A DNA stretch of 64,000 nt from Streptomyces sp. HUAS CB01 (GTDB lineage: Bacteria > Actinomycetota > Actinomycetes > Streptomycetales > Streptomycetaceae). The notes beneath the pieces were generated by a model. The model did no database searches. It saw only the letters and a program-made list of their open reading frames with translations, and was not told the DNA's origin. The translations under genes were made by a program, and so were the position numbers. The DNA lies in assembly GCF_030406905.1 (NCBI RefSeq), contig NZ_CP129137.1, positions 6,851,501 to 6,915,500 of the forward strand, written 5' to 3'. Positions 31,248 to 39,001 of the stretch are shown here, piece by piece. Each line of letters begins with the position of its first letter. Position 1 is the stretch's first letter.

Positions 31248-34022
31248 TCAGGGGCAGGGGAGTTCCTTCCCCTTCTTCGGGTTCTTCGGGCCCCATGTGG
31301 TGCGCTCGTCGCCGCGGGCCACCGTGCCGCACAGCAGCTCCGTCACGGGCCCCCTGTCCGTGCCCCGCAGCACCGCGAGCAGCTTGTCCTCCGTCAGTCT
31401 TCCGCCGCTCGCCGCGCCGTGGGCGTCGATACGGCCCGTGGCGCCGTCGAAGCCGCCTCCGCCCAGGCCCTGGTAGAGCACGCCCTGCACGAGTCCACGG
31501 TCCAGCCGGCCGTCGTGCCCTCCGGTGGTGCGCCAGGCCTGGTCGATGCCTTCGGCGAGGTAGCGCAACGCGTCCCAGGCGAGGGCGACGTGGCCGTCCT
31601 CACGCATGGCCTTGCTCCGGGCGCTGCGGTCACCGCCGTACGCACGGTCGTACGCGGCGAGGAAGGCCGCCGCCTCCGGGCTCGTCGCCGCGAGCGTGGG
31701 GGCGTAGCCGTGCGAAACGTAGAAGAGGGAGAGGCCCTTGAAGTGGTCCCAGGGACGCTGCTCGTCCATGAGCGCGTTGGTCACGTCGTCCCCCGCGAGC
31801 ACGCTGAACCGCGGGCAGTCGCCGGACATGCGGGAGATCTCCGCCAGGAACAGCTGGAACTGGCTGGCCCGCGCCGACCACACCACCGCCGTCCGTGGCT
31901 CCTCACTCACCGCACGGCACACCTCACGGGCCAGGTCCTCGACCGTCGGAACCGGCCGCCCGCCGAGGGCACCCGGTACCGGATCGGGCTCCGGCGCGTC
32001 GGTGGGCGTGTAGAGAAGGACATCCGTGCGCCCCGGCCCGTACGCGGCACGGAAGGAGGCGGCGAGGCTGTTGCTGTACGCGTCGGTGGTGTCGGCGACC
32101 AGGCTCACCCGGTGTACCTGCCGGCCGCCCGCGGCGATCCCGGCGCCGGAGGCGAAGGCGGCCATCAGCTCGGCGGCCCGCGAGTCGGTCGCTGCCGTCT
32201 GGTAGTAGTGGGTGCCCTGCTGCAGGAGTTCGTCGGCCGTGCCCGAGGTGCCGACCATCGGGATGCCTGCCTTGTCGAGGATCCGCATCGCCTCGTACGT
32301 CTTGCGGCGGCTCTGACCGAAACCGACGACTCCCGCGATGGTCGGGTCGCTCGCGGCGAGCTCCACGATCCGCTCCGCGACGGCGGGCGCGTCCTGGAAA
32401 CGGTCCCCGGCGTTGGCGGCGAGTACCCGCAGCGGCACGCGCTCGCCGGAGCGCAGAGCCTGCGCGTTGATGTGGCGCTGTGCCACCGCGATGCCCCGCA
32501 GTTCGGCGAACGTGCCGCCGCGGACGGGGTCCTCGGCGTCCTTGCCGCCCGTGAGCGGGCCGAAGTAGACGACGGTGCGGCGTCCGGGGCGCGGGTCGTC
32601 GGCGGGCCGGCCGGCGAGTTCCCTGTCGACTTCCTCGTTCTGTCTCTCGATCTGCTCCAGCACGGCCCGGACGGCCTGCTCGCTGGGCCCCTTGCCGAAC
32701 CCCGCGGAGCCTTCGCCGACCCCGACGCACTGTCCGTCGGCGCCGAGGAAGGTGGAGCCCTGGCAGGGGTCGTCCTTCTCGCGGTTCCACGTGCCCGGTA
32801 CGAGGACGAAGGCGCCGGTGACCGCGAGGGCGAGCGTCACCACGCCCAGTGCCCCGACCACTTCGGCACCGGGACCCCAGCGCGGCGACGGCGTCACCAG
32901 CGTCGGCCAGCGGCCCAGCCAGTACACGGCGGCCTGGTCGTCCTCGGGCCCCTCCGCGACCGGTACGACGATGCCGGTCGGCTGGTCCGGCAGCATCCCG
33001 CGGCGCTCGATGTTGATCAGTTCGGCGCCTGCCTGGGCGAGACCCGTGGCATGGATGTCGGGGATGCGCGCGGCGAGCGAGCGTACGCCGCCCGCCACCG
33101 CGAACACCGAGGTGCACCGCAGGTCGTCCACGGCGGACCGCAACTCGCGCAGGAAGCGCTGGACCCGCGAGTCCTCGTGCCCCGCCTCGTCGAAGAGCAG
33201 CACGAAGCGGCTGGTGCGTCGGCGGCGCCACGGGTTGAGGAGACGGGTTCGGCATGCCTGGTCGAGGTCGGAGAGCACGGCCTGCATGAGCACCCGGTCC
33301 ATGCGCTCGGGCTCGTTGACCAGTTCGCCCTGGACGAGGTCGAGGGCGGAGCGGAAGAAGTCGGTGGGCGGGCTGCCCTGCTGCTGGCGGACCCAGCGTG
33401 CGTACCAGCGGGGGTTGCGGGACTTCCCGAGCATGCGGCGGTTCGCCCGCCGGCCGTAGAGGGCGCGCGGCAGCCGCTGGAAGAGCGGGCCCGCCACGAA
33501 GTTCCACAGCAGCTCCAGGAGGGTGCCGCCGTTGGCCTGGTCGCGGCCGCCGAGCCACCACAGCGTCTGGGCCAGGGGCGACCACTGGCGGTGCTGGGCG
33601 TAGCAGTGGTTGCGCAGTTCGGTGTGGCGGCGCTCCATGAGCCCGTCGAGGGCGGGGGCGGTGACCACGGAGCGCAGTAACCGGTAGCTGTGCAGATGGA
33701 GTTGGCCCGTGCCCGGCGGCATGGTCTCCCTGAGCTGGTTCGTGAGCAGCTCGAAGAGGTGGAGCGGCGGCGGGTCGGCGCCGTCCGGGATCTGCGGGAT
33801 GTGCGCGTGCGGGGCGAGGACCTCGCTGCGGCCGCGCATCCGTGACCGGAGCCCTGCGACGATCCGGCGACCCGCGTCGCCGCCGTCCGGCTCGTGGAGC
33901 AGGACGACCGGCACCCTGCTGCGGCTGCGGCGCGACTGCACCACCAGTTTGTCGAACGCGTCGACGAACCGATCGACGCCGGGATAGGCCGGAATACGGC
34001 TCTGAGGATCCCCCGTGGTCAT
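31248..34022 (-). CDS. NTPase-like / TM / periplasmic-binding-like fusion protein
   Basis: A 924-aa protein; ATG at 34022 has GAGGGGG 6 nt upstream. Residues ~1-385 are cytoplasmic and look like a decayed NTPase: VPVVLLHEPDGGDAGRR is where a P-loop would be but lacks GxxGxGKT, while RFVLLFDEAGHED (~276) keeps a Walker-B shape. One membrane helix follows (VVGALGVVTLALAVTGAFVL, ~388-408). The outside portion from ~490 (VVYFGPLTGG, VAQRHINAQAL, VAGVVGFGQSRRKTYEAM, YGYAPTLAAT-like blocks) is a type-I periplasmic binding fold like the branched-chain amino-acid receptors. It is probably a receptor that passes an external ligand signal inward. No transporter permease gene is nearby. Confidence 0.78.
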   Translation of the reverse strand: MTTGDPQSRIPAYPGVDRFVDAFDKLVVQSRRSRSRVPVVLLHEPDGGDAGRRIVAGLRSRMRGRSEVLAPHAHIPQIPDGADPPPLHLFELLTNQLRETMPPGTGQLHLHSYRLLRSVVTAPALDGLMERRHTELRNHCYAQHRQWSPLAQTLWWLGGRDQANGGTLLELLWNFVAGPLFQRLPRALYGRRANRRMLGKSRNPRWYARWVRQQQGSPPTDFFRSALDLVQGELVNEPERMDRVLMQAVLSDLDQACRTRLLNPWRRRRTSRFVLLFDEAGHEDSRVQRFLRELRSAVDDLRCTSVFAVAGGVRSLAARIPDIHATGLAQAGAELINIERRGMLPDQPTGIVVPVAEGPEDDQAAVYWLGRWPTLVTPSPRWGPGAEVVGALGVVTLALAVTGAFVLVPGTWNREKDDPCQGSTFLGADGQCVGVGEGSAGFGKGPSEQAVRAVLEQIERQNEEVDRELAGRPADDPRPGRRTVVYFGPLTGGKDAEDPVRGGTFAELRGIAVAQRHINAQALRSGERVPLRVLAANAGDRFQDAPAVAERIVELAASDPTIAGVVGFGQSRRKTYEAMRILDKAGIPMVGTSGTADELLQQGTHYYQTAATDSRAAELMAAFASGAGIAAGGRQVHRVSLVADTTDAYSNSLAASFRAAYGPGRTDVLLYTPTDAPEPDPVPGALGGRPVPTVEDLAREVCRAVSEEPRTAVVWSARASQFQLFLAEISRMSGDCPRFSVLAGDDVTNALMDEQRPWDHFKGLSLFYVSHGYAPTLAATSPEAAAFLAAYDRAYGGDRSARSKAMREDGHVALAWDALRYLAEGIDQAWRTTGGHDGRLDRGLVQGVLYQGLGGGGFDGATGRIDAHGAASGGRLTEDKLLAVLRGTDRGPVTELLCGTVARGDERTTWGPKNPKKGKELPCP

Positions 34023-34319
34023 GCGTAGCCCCCTCTGTGCCCCCGAGAACAAGGCGTTGCCTTCGCCAACTGCTCTACCCAGGAGCAGAGTCAATCATCT
34101 GGCACCGACATTCGGGGGAGCCCGCGGCGGACGGTGGGATTCCCCGTGCGGACTCGCCCCTCGCGTCGTTGTTCGGCAGGTCGTCGCCGCGAACGACCGG
34201 CCGCCCTTGCGGCTTTCCGCCGCCGGGGGTCTCTCCGCCCGCAACGTCGTGCCCGTGGGGTGGTGCAGTGTGGCGTCGTCGCCCTCCACCAGGGGCGCGC
34301 AGCACCGCTCCGGAACCGG

Positions 34320-35210
34320 TCACCCCACGCGCGGCCCGGTGACGAAGCGGCCGTTCTCGTCGTGGGGCCAGGCGTTGGCGAGGCATCCGTGCAGGCCCTT
34401 GATCTGCTGCATCATCACGGGAGCCAGCCGGCCGGGGCCCGCGCAGGTCCTGTGCGTGTAGCCCAGGAAGTGCCCCATCTCGTGGTTGATGATCAGCGCC
34501 CGGTAGTCGTGGATCGGACCGTCGAAGGTGGGCGAGCCCTCGACCCAGCGCTTGAGGTTCACCACCACCCCACCCGGGACCTCGCAGTTGTACTCGCCCT
34601 CGGTGTCCTGCCGGATGCCGTCCCAGCACAGGGCGTCAGCCGTCCCCGGTGTCGCGATCGTCACCGTGAGGTCGTGGGGCTGCCCCGCGCTCACCAGTTG
34701 GAAGGAGTACGCCGGGTTGTGGGTCCAGCCCCGGGGCGCGGCGAGTATGTCGGCGATCTCGTCCGCCGCCCGGTCCGGCGAGATGCCGAGGCCGGTCTCG
34801 ATCTTCACCACGTACCGGACCGGACGCGGACCGTGACCGACCTTCGCGCCTCCGGCCCGGGCGGTGACGAACGTGCCGGTTCCCGTCGAGGGGACGTCGA
34901 TCCCGGTCGGGGTCGGGGTCGGGGTGGGAGAGGGGGAGGGAGGGGGCGTGGGGGCGGGGGTGACGGGTGCCACACTCCGGAGGTGCGGCCCACCGCTCGA
35001 CGCCTCGCTTCGCCCACGGTCCACGAAGAACGCGGCGGAGCCGAGCAGGCCCGCGGCCGCCAGTGTGCCGACCAGGTACCTCCGGCCCCGGCGTCGGCCC
35101 CGGCGGCGCGGACGGCCCCGTCGGTGCGAGGACCGGTGACGGCCACCCCGGCGGGAGGCCGCGGCGCTGCCGGTGGTGGATGGGTGTTCCCGCTGTCGTA
35201 CCGCATGCAT
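34320..35210 (-). CDS. DUF3152 metalloprotease-like membrane-anchored protein
   Basis: A 296-aa protein. A very Arg-rich cytoplasmic N-terminus is followed by one membrane helix (YLVGTLAAAGLLGSAAFFV, ~residues 45-63), a Pro/Thr linker (PTPPPSPSPTPTPTPTG) and the DUF3152 domain. The signature IINHEMGHFLGYTHRTC (~237-253) is an HExxH zinc-protease motif, with further Cys pairs (ALCWDG, YNCEVP, CAGPG, GCLAN) likely forming disulfides outside the cell. It is divergent from the AfsQ-type response regulator gene; in S. coelicolor the gene at that position is sigQ, so this arrangement is different. Confidence 0.85.
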   Translation of the reverse strand: MHAVRQREHPSTTGSAAASRRGGRHRSSHRRGRPRRRGRRRGRRYLVGTLAAAGLLGSAAFFVDRGRSEASSGGPHLRSVAPVTPAPTPPPSPSPTPTPTPTGIDVPSTGTGTFVTARAGGAKVGHGPRPVRYVVKIETGLGISPDRAADEIADILAAPRGWTHNPAYSFQLVSAGQPHDLTVTIATPGTADALCWDGIRQDTEGEYNCEVPGGVVVNLKRWVEGSPTFDGPIHDYRALIINHEMGHFLGYTHRTCAGPGRLAPVMMQQIKGLHGCLANAWPHDENGRFVTGPRVG

Positions 35211-35323
35211 GGCAGCTCAAGCTGGTCATCGCAGATGATCGCCATGAGTTCGGACGGTCACGAACCGATAACGAGCGTGGTGCGGCCCGTTGATCGCGGT
35301 CGCCCGCTCGGCGACGCACCGAT

Positions 35324-35339
35324 GTGACCCTTCTGTAAC
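35324..35339. promoter_or_regulatory. AfsQ1-type binding site
   Basis: GTGAC, six bases, GTAAC: an exact fit to the published AfsQ1 box GTnAC-n6-GTnAC. It lies about 62 nt before the response regulator start, in the divergent gap. Confidence 0.6.
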
Positions 35340-35400
35340 AGCTCCCGAGCGGGGCTCTTCGCAGGTCGGCGGCCGAACGCGGTCTGCCTACACTGTCGGC

Positions 35401-36090
35401 GTGCCACGAGTCCTTATTGTCGAAGACGACCCGGATGTCCGTGGGGCCGTCCAGCTGGGGCTGCGACACCAGGGGCATGACGTCCTCGCCGCCGCGACGG
35501 GTGAAGAGGGGTTGGAGCGGCTCCACCCCTTCCATCCGGACGTCGTCGTGCTCGACCTCATGCTGCCCGGCATCTCCGGCCTCGACGTGTGCAGGCGGAT
35601 CAGGGAACGCGACCAGGTGCCGATCATCATGGTGACCGCCAAGGGCGACGACATCGACGTGGTCGTGGGGCTGGAGGCCGGTGCGGACGACTACGTGGTC
35701 AAGCCCGTGCAGGCCCGGGTCCTCGACGCGCGAATACGGGCGGTGCTGCGCAGGCAGGACGCCACGGTGTCCGACACCGTCCGGCCCAGGGCGGAGGCGC
35801 ACGGAGAACTGGTCATCGACCGGGCCGGGCTCGTGGTGACCCACCGCGGTGAGTCCGTCGCGCTCGCCCCCTCCGAGCTTCGGCTGCTGCTGACCCTGTC
35901 GGCCTCGCCCGGACAGGTGTTCAGCCGCCAGCAGCTGCTGGAAGCGGTCTGGGAGCACAGCTACTACGGCGACATACGACTCGTGGACGCCTGTGTGAAG
36001 CGACTGCGCGGCAAGCTCGGCGAGCTGGGCGGGGACCGCCGTTACATCCAGACCGTACGCGGCTTCGGCTACCGCTTCGGTTCCCCGTGA
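35401..36090 (+). CDS. AfsQ1-like OmpR-family response regulator
   Basis: A 229-aa protein. The receiver domain has VLIVEDDPDV, phospho-acceptor Asp52 in VVVLDLMLPG, IIMVTAKGDD and the Lys of VVKPVQARVLDARIRAVLRR, which is the AfsQ1 wording. The OmpR winged helix follows (LAPSELRLLLTLSASPGQVF, LVDACVKRLRGKLGE, QTVRGFGYRF). GTG 35401 starts the receiver with no leader. A TACACT (35389-35394) 6 nt before it may be the -10 of a leaderless transcript. It overlaps the kinase gene by 4 nt. It may be AfsQ1 itself or a paralogue. Confidence 0.92.
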   Translation: MPRVLIVEDDPDVRGAVQLGLRHQGHDVLAAATGEEGLERLHPFHPDVVVLDLMLPGISGLDVCRRIRERDQVPIIMVTAKGDDIDVVVGLEAGADDYVVKPVQARVLDARIRAVLRRQDATVSDTVRPRAEAHGELVIDRAGLVVTHRGESVALAPSELRLLLTLSASPGQVFSRQQLLEAVWEHSYYGDIRLVDACVKRLRGKLGELGGDRRYIQTVRGFGYRFGSP

Positions 36091-37703
36091 AAGGCCGGAG
36101 ATCCGTACCGGCACGCGAGCACGTACGGATGCGCGAGCACGTAGGGATGCGCGAGGACGTCGCGGCCGGGCAGGGACCCGGGCCGGGGAGGTTCCGCCGG
36201 GCGGTCCTGGCCAAGGTGCCGCTTCCGCTGCGGGGCCTGCGTTCCCGTCTGGTGGTGGCCTTCGTCCTGGTGGCCATGGCCAGTGCCCTGAGCACGGGAG
36301 CCGTCGCCTTCCGGGAGGCGCGCACGGGGGTGCTGCAGCAGAGCCAGGACTCCGTCATCCGGCAGTTCCGGGCCAGCGTGGACGCCGCCGTCGACTACAT
36401 CCCCCGGACACCGAGCCGGAGCCACCTGCAGAAGGCGGCGACCCAGGTCCTCCGCGCCAACCAGTCACAGGGGTGGCGGGTAATGGCCACGTACGGCACC
36501 CTCCGCGCCTCCGCGCCGAGTGCCGACTTCGACAAGATCAGCCCGGAACTCCGCCGGTCCGTGGACACCAGACGGGCCGCGGTGTTCCAGCGGGTGAACG
36601 CCGACGGGCGCCCCTACCTCGTGGTCGGTATGCCGGTCACCCACGACGACGGTGAAGGCACGGAGTCCGGGCTCTCGGGCATGGTGATGTACCTGGTGGT
36701 GCCGCAGAACACCGAACAGGCCTACGTCGAGGCGATGGTCAGCGCCATCGAGCGCGCCACCCTGGTGGCACTGGGCCTCGCCGTCGTCCTGGCGCTGCTG
36801 GCCGCGAGCGGCGTACTCCGGCCCGTACGGGCGCTGCGGGGGGCGACACGCCGGATGGCCGAGGGGCATCTCGACGTCCGGCTGACCGTCAACGGCTCCG
36901 ACGAACTGGCCGACCTCTCCGGGTCCTTCAACCACATGGCGGCAGCGCTGGAGGCCTCGGTCGCGGAGTTGCGCCGTCTGGAGGCCCAGGCGCGCCGCTT
37001 CGTCGCCGACGTCTCCCACGAACTGCGGACGCCGCTGGCGGCGATGTCGGCGGTCACCGACGTGCTGGACGAGAACGCCCTGCACCTGAACCGGGACACC
37101 GGCGAGGCGTTGCGGCTCATCAGCCAGGGGACCAGCCGGCTGAGCGGACTGGTGAACGACCTGATGGAGATCTCCCGCTTCGACGCGGGCGCTGCCGAAC
37201 TCAGCCTGGACGAGATCGACCTTGCCGAGTTCGTCCCGCACACCCTCGCCGCTCGGGGGTGGCGCGGCAGCGTGGAGACCGACCTGCCCGGGCAGGGTGT
37301 GCTCCGGACGCGCGTGGACCCGCGCCGGCTCGACGTGGTGTTGGCCAACCTCGTCGGCAACGCGCTGCGGCACGGGGCGCCGCCGGTGCGGCTGGCGATG
37401 AGGCCGGGGGAGGAGCGGGCGGACGTGGCCTGGGCCGTCATCGAGGTGACCGACAACGGACCCGGTATCGCCGAGGAGGACATGCCGCACATCTTCGAGC
37501 GCTTCTACAAGGCGAGCACCACACGGACCAGAAGCGAGAGCAGCGGACTGGGACTGGCCATCACGGCGGAGAACGTCCACCTGCACGGTGGCCGGATCAG
37601 CGCAGCCAACCTCCCCGGGGGCGGAGCCGCGTTCACGGTCGAACTGCCGCTGCACCGCGACACCGCAGCCGCCGGTCACGACTCCACCGGGGGTGCCCGG
37701 TGA
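36087..37703 (+). CDS. AfsQ2-like sensor histidine kinase
   Basis: A 538-aa protein from GTG 36087, GTGA overlap with the regulator. A basic tail with an 18-nt repeat (REHVRM/REHVGM/REDV) comes before TM1 (RLVVAFVLVAMASALSTGAV, ~50-70). An outside sensor domain is followed by TM2 (ATLVALGLAVVLALLAASGV, ~226-246), a HAMP domain (LRPVRALRGATRRMAEG), the phospho-acceptor His311 in FVADVSHELRTPLAAM, the N box (NLVGNALRHG) and the G boxes (DNGPGIAEEDMPHIFERFYK, SGLGLAI). The ligand is unknown. AfsQ1/Q2 systems respond to nitrogen-related conditions and control antibiotic genes in S. coelicolor. Confidence 0.92.
   Translation: MKGRRSVPAREHVRMREHVGMREDVAAGQGPGPGRFRRAVLAKVPLPLRGLRSRLVVAFVLVAMASALSTGAVAFREARTGVLQQSQDSVIRQFRASVDAAVDYIPRTPSRSHLQKAATQVLRANQSQGWRVMATYGTLRASAPSADFDKISPELRRSVDTRRAAVFQRVNADGRPYLVVGMPVTHDDGEGTESGLSGMVMYLVVPQNTEQAYVEAMVSAIERATLVALGLAVVLALLAASGVLRPVRALRGATRRMAEGHLDVRLTVNGSDELADLSGSFNHMAAALEASVAELRRLEAQARRFVADVSHELRTPLAAMSAVTDVLDENALHLNRDTGEALRLISQGTSRLSGLVNDLMEISRFDAGAAELSLDEIDLAEFVPHTLAARGWRGSVETDLPGQGVLRTRVDPRRLDVVLANLVGNALRHGAPPVRLAMRPGEERADVAWAVIEVTDNGPGIAEEDMPHIFERFYKASTTRTRSESSGLGLAITAENVHLHGGRISAANLPGGGAAFTVELPLHRDTAAAGHDSTGGAR
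36113..36160. repeat. 18-nt in-frame repeat in the kinase N-terminus
   Basis: Units 36113-36130, 36131-36148 and a partial 36149-36160. The unit is six codons, so copy changes would keep the frame. Confidence 0.7.
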
Positions 37704-38296
37704 GGGGCGCGCGCGTGAGGGCGCCGCTGGTCGCGGTCGCGCTCGCGGCCGCGCTCACGCTGTCGGCGTGCGGAGTCCCCCCGTCCGGCGTCATCGAGGC
37801 CGGCGAACCGGCGAGCGGGGTGCTCGTGCCCGGCCCCACGCCCTCGGTGCCGGTCGTCGTCTCCCTCTACTTCCTGGACGACGGTGAACTGACGGCCTAC
37901 CCCCGCAGAATCGGCGACCCCGCGGACCTCGGGACCGTCGTCGGCCGGCTGTTCGACGGGCCGACGGCGGTCGAGGCCGAGACGGCCACCACGGAGCTGC
38001 CGCGCCTGACGGACACACCGAAGGTCACGGCAGGCAGCGGCAACGGCGTCACCGTGGGGCTCCCCGACGACGCCGCTCCCCTCAGCCGTCCGGCCATGCT
38101 CCAGTTGGCGTGCACGGTGGCTCACGCGAGTGGGGTGTTCACCGCGCTGCCCGCGGACGCGCAGTGGGACGGCGCCTCCACCGCTCCTCCCGTCGGCGCG
38201 CAACGCTCTCCGGCGCACACGAACGTCCGCGTGTACGGGGGCGGATGGACGATGACGCAGTCGGCCGACGCCTGTCCCGCCCCTCCGCAGCCGTAG
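37700..38296 (+). CDS. GerMN-like lipoprotein at the end of the two-component operon
   Basis: A 198-aa protein from GTG 37700, overlapping the kinase stop by 4 nt. The signal peptide RAPLVAVALAAALTLSACGV ends in lipobox LSAC. The mature part (VVVSLYFLDDGELTAYPRRI, LGTVVGRLFDGPTAVEAET) resembles a GerMN domain as in LpqB, another lipoprotein linked to a two-component system. It is probably on the outer face of the membrane and may modulate the kinase. Confidence 0.82.
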   Translation: MRGARVRAPLVAVALAAALTLSACGVPPSGVIEAGEPASGVLVPGPTPSVPVVVSLYFLDDGELTAYPRRIGDPADLGTVVGRLFDGPTAVEAETATTELPRLTDTPKVTAGSGNGVTVGLPDDAAPLSRPAMLQLACTVAHASGVFTALPADAQWDGASTAPPVGAQRSPAHTNVRVYGGGWTMTQSADACPAPPQP

Positions 38297-38468
38297 GAGG
38301 AGCCGGCCCCATCGCTACGATCCGTCCGTGACGGACGGCGGACCACGCTGCCGGGCGGGACCTTCGCCGCCCCGTTCGCCGGGCGCCCGCTGCTCCGTCC
38401 CGTCCGCCGGGCACGGCGAGCGGCGTGTGGACGTCGGCGGACCCACTACGTGACCGGGAGGTCCTGAC

Positions 38469-38855
38469 ATGGCCAGTAAGTTCACCGAGCTCGCGATCGA
38501 CTGTGCCGATCCCGACGCGCTCGCCCGGTTCTGGTGCTCGGTCCTCGGCTACGAGGTGCAGGACGAGGGCGACGGGATCGTCACCATCGGCTCCCCTCTG
38601 GTGCCCGGCGGCCGGAGCAACCCCGGCCCGGTGCCGCCGACGCTGACCTTCGCACGCGTCCCCGAGGGCAAGAGCGTCAAGAACCGGCTCCACATCGACG
38701 TCAGTCCCACCGACCGGGAGCAGGACGAAGAGGTCCGTCGTCTGCTCGATCTGGGCGCCCGGCACACCGACGTCGGCCAGGGCGACGAGAGTTGGGTCGT
38801 CCTCGCCGACCCGGAGGGCAACGAGTTCTGCGTCCTCGCGAGCCGCTGCCCCTGA
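38469..38855 (+). CDS. VOC-superfamily (glyoxalase-like) protein
   Basis: A 128-aa protein. The two beta-alpha-beta modules of the vicinal oxygen chelate fold are visible: FTELAIDCADPDALARFWCS with LGYEV, and NRLHIDVSP with DPEGNEFCVL at the end. This Streptomyces subfamily (glyoxalase-like, DUF-type) is of unknown substrate, and several usual metal ligands are hard to place. ATG 38469 has GGGAGG 8 nt upstream. Confidence 0.85.
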   Translation: MASKFTELAIDCADPDALARFWCSVLGYEVQDEGDGIVTIGSPLVPGGRSNPGPVPPTLTFARVPEGKSVKNRLHIDVSPTDREQDEEVRRLLDLGARHTDVGQGDESWVVLADPEGNEFCVLASRCP

Positions 38856-38902
38856 CCGAGGGGCGAGGGCGCCCGTTGTGAGCGCCGGCCGGCGGGTCCA
38901 CT

Positions 38903-38939
38903 CGTGAGTTCTTCACGGTCGCCCGGTGACAGCTGTGAC
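38903..38939. promoter_or_regulatory. Possible operators in the ramC promoter region
   Basis: CGTGA-gttct-TCACG (38903-38917) is an inverted repeat and GTGAC-agct-GTGAC (38926-38939) a direct repeat. Both are 60-100 nt before the ramC start and could be sites for RamR, BldD or another developmental regulator. Confidence 0.35.
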
Positions 38940-39001
38940 TGTCGACCCCTTCCGGCCCCGTGGCAGCCTCTGTGGCGTCGAACCGGCCACAGGGGGATGA
39001 G

